64,000 nt of DNA from Polaribacter vadi (GCF_001761365.1 NZ_CP017477.1:2842001-2906000), one strand, 5' to 3'; positions 44,567-53,889 are shown, numbered from the stretch's first letter. A program made the numbers and translations. The notes: a model not told the origin generated them from the letters alone.

Positions 44567-47410
44567 CTAATGCGCTTCCAACCAATTTTGACCAATACCA
44601 ACTTCTACATCTAAAGGAACATCCATTTTAAAGGCGTTTTCCATTTCGAATTTAATAATTGGTTTTACAATTTCTAATTCGTCTTTTGGTACATCAAAAA
44701 CCAATTCATCATGCACTTGTAATAACATTTTCGATTTGAAACCTTCTTTCTCAAAACGATTGTGAATGTTAATCATCGCCAATTTTATAATGTCTGCTGC
44801 AGAACCTTGTATGGGTGCATTTACAGCATTTCTTTCAGCACCACTTCTAACCATGGCATTTCTAGAATTAATGTCTTTTAAATATCTACGTCTGTTTAAA
44901 ACTGTTTCTACATAGCCTTTTTCTCTTGCAAAATCAACCTGACTAGCCATATAAGCTTTCAATTTTGGATACGTTTCATAATAGGTATCAATCAATTCTT
45001 TGGCTTCACTTCTGCTTAAATCTGTTTGATTACTCAATCCAAAAGCAGAAACTCCATAAACAATACCAAAATTGACTGTTTTTGCATTACTTCTTTGCTC
45101 ACGAGTTACGTCTTTTATATCAACATTAAAAACCTTAGAAGCTGTTGAAGCATGAATATCTTCACCATTTTTAAAAGCATTAATCATGGTTTCTTCCTCA
45201 CTTAAAGCTGCAATAATCCGCAATTCAATTTGAGAATAATCTGCTGCCAACAACACATAATCGCTATTTCTTGGAATAAAAGCTTTACGAACTTCACGTC
45301 CTCTTTCTGTTCTAATAGGAATGTTTTGCAAGTTTGGGTTGTTAGAACTCAACCTTCCTGTTGCAGCAACTGCTTGCATATATTGTGTGTGAATTCGCCC
45401 AGTTTTTGGGTTGATTTCATTTGGCAACGCATCAACATAGGTACTTTGTAATTTTTTATATTGACGATATTCTTGAATATCTCTAATAATTTCGTGGTCT
45501 TTAGCCAAGAAAGATAAAATATCTTCACCAGTTTTATATTGCCCAGTTTTTGTCTTTTTTGGTTTATCAACCAACTTCATGTTTTCAAAAAGAACAATTC
45601 CCAACTGTTTTGGAGAGGCAATATTAAATTCTTCTCCTGCTAATTCGTAAATATTTTTTTCTAATCTGTTAATGTCATCCGTTAATGCAACTGACAATTC
45701 TTTTAAAAATTCAGTATTGATATTTATTCCCTCAATTTCCATGGCAGTTAATACAGAAACCAAAGGCAATTCTACCTCGTTAAATAATTTTGTGACGTTT
45801 CCAGTTTCTAATTCGCCTGTAAAATGTTCTTTTAATTGATAGGTAATATCTGCATCTTCCACAGCATATTCTGTTTGATCTTTAATGGGCACAACTCTCA
45901 TAGAAAGCTGATTTTTACCTTTTTTACCAATCAATTCCGTAATAGAAACTGGCTGATAATTCAAATACGTTTCTGCTAAAACATCCATATTATGACGCAT
46001 ATCTGGATTGATTAAATAATGCGCAATCATTGTATCGAATAAATTTCCTTTTACAGGCATGTTATAGTTCGATAAAACTTTGATATCATATTTTAAATTA
46101 TGTCCAATTTTTTCAATTGCTGATGCTTCAAAAAACGGTCTAAACTCTTCTAAAATCGTCTTTGTTTCCTCTTGATCTTCTGGAAAAGAAACATAATATC
46201 CTTTGCCAGCTTCAAAAGAAAAAGCGATGCCAATTAACTCAACTTCCAACGCTTTTAAGCCAGTAGTTTCTGTATCAAAACAAACCGATGTTTGTTGCAT
46301 CAATTTATCGATTAATAATTTTCTAGAAAAAGGGGAATCTATATGTTGATAAAAATGATTCGTATTTAAAATATTTTTAAAGCCAGATGCAGTTTGTGCT
46401 TCTGTAACACTTCCTGTTCCTGGAGCCGCAAATAAATCAAATTGACCTTCTACAATTGGCGCAGATTTTTTAGTGGTTGATTTTTCATCAGTATTATTTT
46501 CTGCTGAATTTACTTTTTGTGCATTTTCATCAGCAAATGTTTTTAAGAAATTTGTCAATAAATTTCTAAACTCTAATTCGTTAAAAATTTCGGTAACTTT
46601 CTCAACATCTGGTTGATCTAACGTAAAATCTTTTGCATTAAAAGTTACAGGAACATCCAACATAATTGTTGCCAATTTTTTAGAAAGTAACCCTAGTTCT
46701 TTAGCAGTTTCAACTTTCTCTTTCATTTTACCTTTTAGCTGATCTGTATTCTCTAAAAGGTTTTCCATAGAACCAAATTGCGCTAAAAATTTCTTCGCAG
46801 TTTTTTCGCCAACTCCAGGCAAACCAGGAATATTATCAGAAGAATCTCCCATCATTCCAAGAAAATCGATGACTTGCAAAGGATCTGTAATTTCAAATTT
46901 TGCCAACACTTCAGGAACGCCCCAAATATCATAACCACCTCCAAAACGTGGTTTATACATAAAAATATTTTCGGAAACCAATTGCGCAAAATCTTTATCT
47001 GGAGTTACCATAAACGTTTGGTAACCTTCTTTTTCTGCTTGTTTGGAAAGTGTTCCAATCACATCATCTGCCTCAAAACCATCTTTTACCATAATTGGTA
47101 TGTGCATGGCTTTTAAAATCTCATAAATATATGGGATCGCGTCGTTTATAGGCTCTGGAGTTGCATCTCTATTTGCTTTGTATTCTGTAAACATTTCAAC
47201 TCTGTCTACACTGCCACCTTTGTCAAAACATACTGCTAAATGATCTGGTCTTTCACGTTTAATAACGTCTAAAAGCGAGTTCATAAAACCCATAATTGCA
47301 GAAGTATCGAGTCCTTTTGAATTAATTCTTGGGTTCTTTATAAATGCGTAATATCCACGAAAAATTAATGCGTATGCATCAACTAAAAAAAGTCTTTTTT
47401 GATCTGCCAT
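44567..47410 (-). CDS. polA: DNA polymerase I
   Basis: Repair and Okazaki-fragment-processing polymerase of 947 residues. It has an N-terminal 5' nuclease (1-300; LFLVDAYALIFRGYYAF, DGFEADDVIGTL, MMGDSSDNIPGLPGVGEKTA), a 3'-5' exonuclease (about 350-540) with all three motifs kept (CFDTETTGL, HNLKYDIKVL, YAVEDADITY), and the polymerase domain (AADYSQIELRI, ERRSNAKTVNFGIVYG-type O helix RSNAKTVNFGIVYG, QVHDELVFDVP). Proofreading should therefore be active, unlike in some relatives. A linker of about 45 residues with NNTDEKSTTKKS separates the nuclease from the exonuclease. It is transcribed alone, with a repeat cluster downstream. Confidence 0.97.
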   Translation of the reverse strand: MADQKRLFLVDAYALIFRGYYAFIKNPRINSKGLDTSAIMGFMNSLLDVIKRERPDHLAVCFDKGGSVDRVEMFTEYKANRDATPEPINDAIPYIYEILKAMHIPIMVKDGFEADDVIGTLSKQAEKEGYQTFMVTPDKDFAQLVSENIFMYKPRFGGGYDIWGVPEVLAKFEITDPLQVIDFLGMMGDSSDNIPGLPGVGEKTAKKFLAQFGSMENLLENTDQLKGKMKEKVETAKELGLLSKKLATIMLDVPVTFNAKDFTLDQPDVEKVTEIFNELEFRNLLTNFLKTFADENAQKVNSAENNTDEKSTTKKSAPIVEGQFDLFAAPGTGSVTEAQTASGFKNILNTNHFYQHIDSPFSRKLLIDKLMQQTSVCFDTETTGLKALEVELIGIAFSFEAGKGYYVSFPEDQEETKTILEEFRPFFEASAIEKIGHNLKYDIKVLSNYNMPVKGNLFDTMIAHYLINPDMRHNMDVLAETYLNYQPVSITELIGKKGKNQLSMRVVPIKDQTEYAVEDADITYQLKEHFTGELETGNVTKLFNEVELPLVSVLTAMEIEGININTEFLKELSVALTDDINRLEKNIYELAGEEFNIASPKQLGIVLFENMKLVDKPKKTKTGQYKTGEDILSFLAKDHEIIRDIQEYRQYKKLQSTYVDALPNEINPKTGRIHTQYMQAVAATGRLSSNNPNLQNIPIRTERGREVRKAFIPRNSDYVLLAADYSQIELRIIAALSEEETMINAFKNGEDIHASTASKVFNVDIKDVTREQRSNAKTVNFGIVYGVSAFGLSNQTDLSRSEAKELIDTYYETYPKLKAYMASQVDFAREKGYVETVLNRRRYLKDINSRNAMVRSGAERNAVNAPIQGSAADIIKLAMINIHNRFEKEGFKSKMLLQVHDELVFDVPKDELEIVKPIIKFEMENAFKMDVPLDVEVGIGQNWLEAH

Positions 47411-47630
47411 TTTATCTATAATTCTAAAAAGATAAAACTACAAAAAACTGTATAAAATTAGGCTTTATATGTTGATGATTTTAATGAGAATGTTTGTTGC
47501 AATTATTGGCACGATTCATATTTTTTTTTAAATGATAAAGAGGTTTCTTGAACAAATTTGTAAACTATTAAAAAAACCTGAATTATTAAATTGAAAAAAT
47601 ATAAACTTTTGAAAGTTTTGGAACTTGTTG

Positions 47631-47930
47631 TTATTGAATAATTTTTTCTTTTAAATCCATTCTTTCGTGCAATATTCTGGTAATTTCCACATAATTTTCA
47701 TGTAATGTTCTATAGAAAATTATGTGTCGATTTATTTTCATTCCTAGAAGTGAATCGGTTATGCCTTGATAATTTTTGCCCAATTCTGGATTGTTGGCTA
47801 TTTCTTGGCAACTAGTAATTAAACGATCATAGTATTTGTCGGCTTGTTTTTCTGACCAAACTTCAAATGTATATTCCCAAATTTTTGATAAATCTTCAAC
47901 AGCTTTATTTGTTAATTTATATTCGGCCAT
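47631..47930 (-). CDS. ParE/RelE-family toxin
   Basis: A 99-residue toxin of the RelE/ParE superfamily: AVEDLSKIWEYTFEVWSEKQA, YYDRLITSCQEIANNPELG and MKINRHIIFYRTL are typical of ParE, which poisons DNA gyrase, rather than of mRNA-cleaving RelE. It overlaps the antitoxin gene by 14 bases and is second in the operon, the standard ParDE order. The 220-base gap between it and polA holds nothing recognisable. Toxicity and target are inferred from the family. Confidence 0.9.
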   Translation of the reverse strand: MAEYKLTNKAVEDLSKIWEYTFEVWSEKQADKYYDRLITSCQEIANNPELGKNYQGITDSLLGMKINRHIIFYRTLHENYVEITRILHERMDLKEKIIQ

Positions 47931-48174
47931 TCGAATATTTTTTCGCTTTTAAGGTTTCAAGATGTTTTTTTGAATCAAAATCGTGAGCAATTTCACTATC
48001 AATTCCCTCTTGAATTGCATTTTTTAAAGCAATTACTCTACTTTCTTCTTCTTCTAAAAGTCTTAAACCTGCACGTATAACTTCACTAACGTTTTTAAAC
48101 CTTCCTTCTTTTACGCTGCTTTGCACAAATTCATCAAAATAATTTCCTAGTGATATGGATGTATTTTTATTCAT
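47917..48174 (-). CDS. ParD-family antitoxin
   Basis: An 85-residue antitoxin with an N-terminal ribbon-helix-helix (NTSISLGNYFDEFVQSSVKEG, then FKNVSEVIRAGLRLLEEEE). It should bind its own promoter and neutralise the downstream ParE with its C-terminal helix (EIAHDFDSKKHLETL). The inverted repeat ATACCAA-AAA-TTGGTAT in the promoter spacer is a likely operator, giving autoregulation. It overlaps the toxin by 14 bases. Confidence 0.92.
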   Translation of the reverse strand: MNKNTSISLGNYFDEFVQSSVKEGRFKNVSEVIRAGLRLLEEEESRVIALKNAIQEGIDSEIAHDFDSKKHLETLKAKKYSNGRI

Positions 48175-48191
48175 TGTAGTAAAATTTATTT

Positions 48192-48222
48192 CAAATATAC
48201 CAAAAATTGGTATGTTTTCAAA
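48192..48222 (-). promoter_or_regulatory. parDE promoter with operator in the spacer
   Basis: On the minus strand: TTTG (48219-48222), 19 bases, TATATTTG (48192-48199), a full consensus. The inverted repeat ATACCAA-AAA-TTGGTAT at 48197-48213 sits in the spacer, where binding would block the polymerase. Confidence 0.72.
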
Positions 48223-48283
48223 ATTGCTTAAAATTTTTCAAATATTAATGTTCGAGAATTCGTAACATCAATTTAAAAATAAA

Positions 48284-49114
48284 CTAACTTTTATATTCCA
48301 CAGATTTCAATCCTTTTTGAAAAGGAGCTTTTAATTGATATAAAATGTCTTCTGATTTTTTTGCGTCTAAAATGTCAACTCCATACACAATGTCTTTGGT
48401 GTCTTGATACATAAAAGTGCCAAAAATTCTATCCCAAAAAGAAAAGATATTTCCAAAGTTGGTATCTGTCCAAGGCATTACATGATGATGATGGAATTTG
48501 TGTGTATTTGGCGAAATAAAAACATAGCTAATAGCTTTGTCTAATTTGGCTGGTAAACTAATATCTGCATGCGAAAAATAGGTAAAAAGAACCGTTAAAA
48601 TTCGGTACATTAAATAATAGGAAACAGGCAAACCAGCAATTAAAACGCCAAGCAAAGCAAAGGTTTCTCTAAAAATAAAATCGATGGGATGATGTCTTGT
48701 TCCAGAAGTTACATCTACATGTGTATCACTATGATGTACTGTGTGAAAACGCCACATAAAAGGAATTTTGTGCAATAAAACGTGCACTAAATATTGTGAG
48801 GTAAAATCCAGAATCATAATTGCTAAAATGATTTCTACCCAAACAGGGAAATCAACCATATGTAGTAACCCAAAATTTGTGGTATCAATCCAAAGAAAAA
48901 CGCCAACAGTTAGCAACCCAAAAATAACATTAATGAGCATTGTAGAAAGTAGTAAAACGAAATTAGTTTTAGCATGTTTCCATTTGTTGTATTGATGTTT
49001 TTTAAGGGGATAAACGCCTTCTAAAATCCAGAAAACAGATAAACAACCCACAATCCAAATAAACTTTTGTAAGCTAGTTAGGTTTTCGAAAAAAACAACA
49101 ATATTATCAATCAT
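48284..49114 (-). CDS. Sterol desaturase / fatty acid hydroxylase family membrane protein
   Basis: A 276-residue membrane oxygenase with a non-haem di-iron centre. The histidine clusters are HVLLH (111-115), HTVHH (124-128), RHHP (140-143) and HKFHHHH (about 205-211), all in place among four to five membrane helices. Members hydroxylate or desaturate sterols, carotenoids, fatty acids or alkylglycerols. The substrate here cannot be read, and no lipid-pathway gene adjoins it. It stands alone, divergent from the metallophosphoesterase gene. C-terminal DTKDIVYGVDILDAKKSEDIL is typical of the bacterial branch. Confidence 0.88.
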   Translation of the reverse strand: MIDNIVVFFENLTSLQKFIWIVGCLSVFWILEGVYPLKKHQYNKWKHAKTNFVLLLSTMLINVIFGLLTVGVFLWIDTTNFGLLHMVDFPVWVEIILAIMILDFTSQYLVHVLLHKIPFMWRFHTVHHSDTHVDVTSGTRHHPIDFIFRETFALLGVLIAGLPVSYYLMYRILTVLFTYFSHADISLPAKLDKAISYVFISPNTHKFHHHHVMPWTDTNFGNIFSFWDRIFGTFMYQDTKDIVYGVDILDAKKSEDILYQLKAPFQKGLKSVEYKS

Positions 49115-49187
49115 TTTCTATAAAATAAGATTATAAATTTACTAAAAAATTTAACAGGAGCTTAAAAACCTTTGATTTTTTAACAGT

Positions 49188-49195
49188 TACCTTTG
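49188..49195 (+). promoter_or_regulatory. -7 box (TACCTTTG) before the metallophosphoesterase
   Basis: An exact TAnnTTTG lies 22 bases before the start codon. The nearest TTTG is only 13 bases upstream, so no standard -33 box was found. Confidence 0.35.
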
Positions 49196-49217
49196 TCCAC
49201 ATTTAAAAAAAATAAAT

Positions 49218-50441
49218 ATGCCTCGTTGGTTAATTCCAGTTCTTATTGTGCTCATTTTAATTGTTTCTGTAGAAATTTATACGTTTCAAGCTTTCAAAAC
49301 AATTTCCAAAAGTAAATTAATACGATTCTCTTACATAGCAATTAGTGTTGCTGTGTATATGTATTTTTTCATCACCATTTTAACCTACGATAGAAGTAAA
49401 GGACAAACTCCAGAGTTTCAAATGGCAATGGGAATTTTACTTTCTTTTTCAATTCCTAAATTAGTAATTGTATTTGTACTTTTTGGTGAAGATATGTATC
49501 GATGGGTTTTGAAATTGTTTTCGGTAATTTCAAGTTCAGAAACGCAATCTTTGGTTGGAAGAAGAAAATTTGTATCGCAAATTGCTTTGGGATTAGCAGC
49601 AATTCCTTTTGCGTCTTTTATCTATGGAATCATTCAAGGAAAATATAATTATAAGGTGATAAAATATCAACTTTCTTTTGATGATTTACCAACAGCTTTT
49701 GATGGTTATACAATAACGCAAATTTCAGATATTCATTCAGGAAGTTTTACCAATAAAGAAAAAATACAATATGGTGTTGATTTAATTAATGAGCAAAAAT
49801 CTGATTTGATGTTATTTACAGGTGATATTGTAAATAATAAAGCTGATGAAATGGATAATTGGATTGATGTTTTTAAGCAATTAGAAGCTAAAGAAGGCAA
49901 ATTTGCCATTTTAGGAAACCATGATTATGGAGATTATATGGATTGGAATTCGCCTCAAGATAAAATTGATAATTTTCAAAGAGTAAAAGAAATTCACAAA
50001 AAAATAGGGTTTGATTTATTGTTAGATGAACACAGATATTTAGAAAAAGATGGACAAAAAATAGCCTTAGTTGGTGTCGAAAATTGGGGAAAAGGTTTTA
50101 ACCAAGCAGGAGATTTGCAGCGAGCATCATCAAAAATAAAAAAAGAAGATTTTAAAATTTTAATGAGTCACGATCCAAGTCATTGGCAAGAAAAGGTAAA
50201 AATGGACGATTTTAATTATCATTTAACGCTAAGTGGTCATACACATGGTTTGCAAATGGGGATTGAAATTCCTGGTTTTTTAAAATGGAGTCCCTCTCAA
50301 TTTGTGTACAAACAATGGGCAGGTTTGTATCAAGAATTTGGCAGATATATAAATGTAAACAGAGGTTTTGGGTATCATGCTTTTCCTGGAAGAGTTGGTA
50401 TTTGGCCAGAAATTACAGTTATAGAATTGAAAAAAGCTTGA
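49218..50441 (+). CDS. Membrane-anchored metallophosphoesterase
   Basis: A 407-residue protein with four N-terminal membrane helices (about 3-24, 35-55, 70-90 and 115-135) and a calcineurin-like phosphoesterase domain (about 155-400). The metal-binding motifs are in order: ISDIHSG, TGDIVNN, LGNHDYGD, and the pair SHDPSH and SGHTHGLQMG. The closest known relatives are YkuE/YaeI-type enzymes of the envelope, some of which act on lipid-linked substrates. The substrate is unknown. It is probably not co-transcribed with the following thioredoxin-like gene, which has its own -7 box. Confidence 0.9.
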   Translation: MPRWLIPVLIVLILIVSVEIYTFQAFKTISKSKLIRFSYIAISVAVYMYFFITILTYDRSKGQTPEFQMAMGILLSFSIPKLVIVFVLFGEDMYRWVLKLFSVISSSETQSLVGRRKFVSQIALGLAAIPFASFIYGIIQGKYNYKVIKYQLSFDDLPTAFDGYTITQISDIHSGSFTNKEKIQYGVDLINEQKSDLMLFTGDIVNNKADEMDNWIDVFKQLEAKEGKFAILGNHDYGDYMDWNSPQDKIDNFQRVKEIHKKIGFDLLLDEHRYLEKDGQKIALVGVENWGKGFNQAGDLQRASSKIKKEDFKILMSHDPSHWQEKVKMDDFNYHLTLSGHTHGLQMGIEIPGFLKWSPSQFVYKQWAGLYQEFGRYINVNRGFGYHAFPGRVGIWPEITVIELKKA

Positions 50442-50467
50442 TAATCAGCTTATTTGATGAGAATTAT

Positions 50468-50475
50468 TATATTTG
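50468..50475 (+). promoter_or_regulatory. -7 box (TATATTTG) before the thioredoxin-like gene
   Basis: An exact TAnnTTTG lies 53 bases upstream of the start. No -33 box was found at 19 bases. Confidence 0.35.
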
Positions 50476-50528
50476 TAATAACAAGATTTAAATAGGTGTT
50501 AGTTTTATACGTTTAAAAATATTTAATT

Positions 50529-50822
50529 ATGACAAAATTCGGAGAATTAATTAGTGCTGAAACACCAGTTTTAATCGATTTTTATTCAGATTGGAATGCT
50601 ATTGATAACAACGTAGATACTTTAAGAAATGTTGCTGCTGCTTTGGGTGAAAAAGCCAAAGTAATTAAAATTGACATCAAAAAAAACGAAACCTTAGCAG
50701 ATGCCTTGCGTGTAAAAGGAAATCCAACATTTATGATTTATAAAAATGGCGAAATGAAATGGCGTCAAACAGGTTTTCAAGACGCAAATACGTTAATCAA
50801 TTTGGTTCGAAAATATTTTTAA
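50529..50822 (+). CDS. Thioredoxin-fold protein lacking the CxxC active site
   Basis: A 97-residue protein that keeps the thioredoxin fold: strand VLIDFYSDW, then the second beta-alpha unit (VIKIDIKKNETLADAL) and the cis-proline strand GNPTFMIYKNG. The active site WCGPC is replaced by WNAID (Trp22, Asn23, Asp26), so no thiol chemistry is possible there and the protein contains no cysteine at all. A binding, scaffolding or metal-free regulatory role is more likely than a reductase. It lies 10 bases before a small membrane protein gene. Confidence 0.88.
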   Translation: MTKFGELISAETPVLIDFYSDWNAIDNNVDTLRNVAAALGEKAKVIKIDIKKNETLADALRVKGNPTFMIYKNGEMKWRQTGFQDANTLINLVRKYF

Positions 50823-50832
50823 AACTCCATTT

Positions 50833-51054
50833 ATGGAAAATGATTTGAATCCACTAAAAACTGAATACATAGAAACCGAAAAGAAATCAATATTTTTAAA
50901 ATCGATTTCTATTTTATTTAGTATGATTTTTTTGCTTTTTCCATTAGCTGAAATTGTAACTGAATTTGATTATAATTATATCGTTTCTTATCCTAGTTAT
51001 TCTTGTGCGATGGATTTTCAGTTAGAAGTCTTATCGTTTAAACCAATAAATTAA
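50833..51054 (+). CDS. Small single-helix membrane protein, doubtful
   Basis: A 73-residue product with one hydrophobic helix (about 21-41, IFLKSISILFSMIFLLFPLA) and a short tail ending FKPIN. It starts 10 bases after the thioredoxin-like gene, on the same strand, which favours a real gene. I recognise no family. It could instead be a truncated remnant of a longer protein, since the tail after the helix is very short and the next 95 bases hold no gene. Confidence 0.45.
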   Translation: MENDLNPLKTEYIETEKKSIFLKSISILFSMIFLLFPLAEIVTEFDYNYIVSYPSYSCAMDFQLEVLSFKPIN

Positions 51055-51148
51055 TTTTCATTCCATTTTAAAAATAAAAGCCGAACAAGCATTAAATCTT
51101 TTTTAACGCCCAAATAAATATATTTGATTATAAAAATTTTTCGAAAAA

Positions 51149-51943
51149 CTATTTTTTTCCTTTTAAAATCAATAAAGGAACATTTGTATAAAATTCTTCT
51201 TTTAAGATAGTATTCTTTTCCCAAAGCTTTTTAAAGAAACCTCTTTTTCGTCTAAAAACACATAACATATCAGGATTATGAGTTTTTATATGCTCTAAAA
51301 CTCCTTGAAAAGTAGTTGCATTTTCAGTAACGGTTAAGGTAGCTTGTAATTTCTCTAAATCCTTATGAATCACTAAATCTTCTTGTTCGTAATTTGGAGT
51401 TTTTACCAACAATAAATTTACTTGAGTATTAAACTTTTTAACAATGTTTTGCAAAGGATTTAAAGCTGTTTTGCTTTTTAAAATACCAGATTTAAAGGCT
51501 AATAAAACATTTTTAATGGGTGCGTATTTATAATCTTCAGGTACTGTTAATAAAGGTACATCTGTTTGTTTTACAATGCTTCCAGCTGTTTTTCCTAAAA
51601 ATATTTCTTCTTTTATAGAGTTGCTTTTTGCGCCAACAATAATTAAATCGATTCCTAATTCATCATCAATAGATAAAATACTGTCAACTACAGAGCCTCT
51701 TGCCGAAATTAATTTAATATCTACATTTTTTTTATCTACAGAATTTACCATCGTTCGCAAATACAAATTAGTTTCACGTTCAATAATATTGTTTACGTTT
51801 ATCATAGTGCCCATTTTAGTTGGTGCACTATAAGCTCTAAAAACAAAAACTTTTGCGTTTGTTTCAGCTGCAAAATCGATTGCATATTGTAATGTATTTT
51901 GAGCGTTTTCTGTAAATCCGATAGGAACTAAAATGTTTTGCAT
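51149..51943 (-). CDS. Universal stress protein, two-domain
   Basis: A 264-residue cytosolic protein with two UspA-like domains (about 1-135 and 140-262). The first starts MQNILVPIGFTENAQNTL and has the nucleotide-loop IIVGAKSNSIKEEIFLGKTA (normally G-2x-G-9x-G[ST]). The second is more degenerate (NVLLAFKSGILKSKTA, LCVFRRKRGFFKKL) and lacks a clear ATP loop. Members are induced by starvation and stress and bind ATP or other nucleotides. It is transcribed divergently from the MATE transporter gene. Confidence 0.9.
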   Translation of the reverse strand: MQNILVPIGFTENAQNTLQYAIDFAAETNAKVFVFRAYSAPTKMGTMINVNNIIERETNLYLRTMVNSVDKKNVDIKLISARGSVVDSILSIDDELGIDLIIVGAKSNSIKEEIFLGKTAGSIVKQTDVPLLTVPEDYKYAPIKNVLLAFKSGILKSKTALNPLQNIVKKFNTQVNLLLVKTPNYEQEDLVIHKDLEKLQATLTVTENATTFQGVLEHIKTHNPDMLCVFRRKRGFFKKLWEKNTILKEEFYTNVPLLILKGKK

Positions 51944-52014
51944 AGTAATATTTTTTAAACCACAAAGTTACTAATTTTTCAGCAAGTAATATTTTTTCTC
52001 ATTTTTTAGAACTG

Positions 52015-52022
52015 TACATTTG
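52015..52022 (+). promoter_or_regulatory. -7 box (TACATTTG) that decides the start of the MATE gene
   Basis: An exact TAnnTTTG ends on the G of a GTG at 52022, which would be the 5'-most in-frame start. Transcription would begin about 52028, so GTG cannot be used from this promoter and the TTG at 52037 is favoured. Confidence 0.45.
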
Positions 52023-52036
52023 TGAAAATTATTTTT

Positions 52037-53368
52037 TTGAATACAGATATTAGTTTTAAACGAATTAACAAGCTTGCAATTCCTGCTTTAATTGCTGGTA
52101 TTGCAGAACCTTTATTGTCCATTACAGATACTGCAATTATTGGTAATATTAATGAAAATGCTACAGAAAGCTTGGCTGCTGTTGGTATTGTTGGCGCTTA
52201 TATTTCTATGCTAATTTGGGTTTTTGGACAAATAAGAAGTGCTATTTCATCTATAATTTCTCAATATGTTGGCGCTAATAAATTAGATGAAATAAAAACA
52301 TTACCAGCACAAGCTATTGCAATTATTGTAGTTTGTAGTTTATTGGTTGTGGCTGTTTCTTATCCTTTTGCAAAGCAAATATTCCAATTTTATAATGCTT
52401 CAGGACAAGTGTTAACCTATTGCATTACTTATTTTAAAATTAGAATTTTTGGGTTCCCTTTTTCTTTATTTGTATTCGCAATTTTTGGCATTTTTAGAGG
52501 TTTGCAAAACACATTTTACCCAATGATAATTGCCATTATTGGAGCTTTGTTAAATATTGTATTAGATCTTGCTTTTGTTTATGGAATAGAAGGTTTTATA
52601 GAACCCATGTATATTGAAGGAGCTGCATATGCAAGTGTAATTGCTCAAATTACAATGGCAATATTATCGATTCTTTTGTTGATTAAAAAAACAGATATTT
52701 CTTTAAAAATAGAAACAAAACTTCATCAAGAAATTCCTAAATTATTGGGCATGATTGGCAATCTTTTTATAAGAACAATTGCTTTAAATACAGCATTATA
52801 TTTTGCAACTGCTTATGCTACAGGTTATGGAAAAGAGTACATTGCAGCCTACACAATTGGTTTAAATATTTGGTTGTTAGGTGCTTTTATGGTTGATGGA
52901 TATTCGAGTGCTGGGAATATTTTAGCAGGAAAATTATTAGGCGCAAAAGAGTATAAAACACTACTTCTTTTAAGTACTAATCTAATTAAATACGGTTTGA
53001 TAACAGGAATTATCATAGCTACTTTTGGGTTTTTGTTTTATAATTTTATCGGTCAAATTTTTACCAAAGAACCTTTAGTTTTAGAACAATTTTATCACGT
53101 TTTTTGGATTGTTATTTTAACTCAACCCATAAGTGCTATTACCTTTATTTTTGATGGAATGTTTAAAGGAATGGGTTTCATGAAATATTTAAGAAATGTT
53201 TTAATTTTTTCTACAGGCTTTGTTTTTATCCCAACTTTGTTGTTTTTCGATTGGTTAGATTATAAGTTAGTCGCCATTTGGATTGCTTTTACTTTATGGA
53301 TTTTAGCAAGAGGAATTCCTTTAATTATTAAATTTAGACGTACATTTTTACCACTGGCTAATTCCTAA
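52037..53368 (+). CDS. MATE-family multidrug/polyspecific efflux transporter
   Basis: A protein of about 443 residues with 12 predicted membrane helices in two pseudo-symmetric bundles (ISFKRINKLAIPALIAGIAE at the start, ITDTAIIGNI, NTALYFATAYATGYG, DGYSSAGNIL). It belongs to the MatE superfamily and likely exports organic cations or metabolites in exchange for H+ or Na+. The start is uncertain: GTG at 52022 or TTG at 52037. The -7 box overlapping the GTG makes the TTG more likely. Substrate unknown. Confidence 0.9.
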   Translation: MNTDISFKRINKLAIPALIAGIAEPLLSITDTAIIGNINENATESLAAVGIVGAYISMLIWVFGQIRSAISSIISQYVGANKLDEIKTLPAQAIAIIVVCSLLVVAVSYPFAKQIFQFYNASGQVLTYCITYFKIRIFGFPFSLFVFAIFGIFRGLQNTFYPMIIAIIGALLNIVLDLAFVYGIEGFIEPMYIEGAAYASVIAQITMAILSILLLIKKTDISLKIETKLHQEIPKLLGMIGNLFIRTIALNTALYFATAYATGYGKEYIAAYTIGLNIWLLGAFMVDGYSSAGNILAGKLLGAKEYKTLLLLSTNLIKYGLITGIIIATFGFLFYNFIGQIFTKEPLVLEQFYHVFWIVILTQPISAITFIFDGMFKGMGFMKYLRNVLIFSTGFVFIPTLLFFDWLDYKLVAIWIAFTLWILARGIPLIIKFRRTFLPLANS

Positions 53369-53424
53369 AGCTACTTTGCAGACACTTTTTATTTAACTAT
53401 ATTTACTATTAAATCATTCTAATT

Positions 53425-53889
53425 ATGACAATAAAAAAAATAATCTTTATACTTTTTTTAGGCACGCTTATTGTAGCTTGTAAAAAAGAAAAATCATTAG
53501 AAGAGTATATGACAGATTCTTGGCAAACAACTTATTTAAAGTTAGAAATGCCAACATACGAGAAATCTGATTCTTTATATGTTTTTGAAGATAAATTTGA
53601 TAAAAATCCAACATTAATTGCACAGTCTATTTACCATAAAGATGGCACTTTTAATGCTTGGTTTATCAACAAAGAAGGAGAAAAAATTTCTGAATCTGAT
53701 GGGAATTGGAGTGTAAAAAATGATTCGCTTTTTGTTGATTTTACTTATAATAATCGAAATATAAAAGTAGGGTATTATATTGAAAAAACTACTGAAGGTT
53801 TTTTAGGGAAAAGTGCTTTTGATTGGGATAATGATGGCGACTTTGATGATTTTTTAACAATGAAAACAAAACGTATAAAAACAAACTAA
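53425..53889 (+). CDS. Small lipoprotein, function unknown
   Basis: A 154-residue predicted lipoprotein (lipobox TLIVAC, Cys19). The mature part is beta-rich with the turn motif DWDNDGDFDDF near the C terminus, which could bind Ca2+ but is not a classic EF-hand. It looks like a lipocalin-sized domain (WQTTYLKLEMPTYEKSD, ESDGNWSVKNDSLFVDF). I recognise no family. It is followed within 3 bases by a histidine kinase gene, so the two are probably co-transcribed. Confidence 0.7.
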   Translation: MTIKKIIFILFLGTLIVACKKEKSLEEYMTDSWQTTYLKLEMPTYEKSDSLYVFEDKFDKNPTLIAQSIYHKDGTFNAWFINKEGEKISESDGNWSVKNDSLFVDFTYNNRNIKVGYYIEKTTEGFLGKSAFDWDNDGDFDDFLTMKTKRIKTN

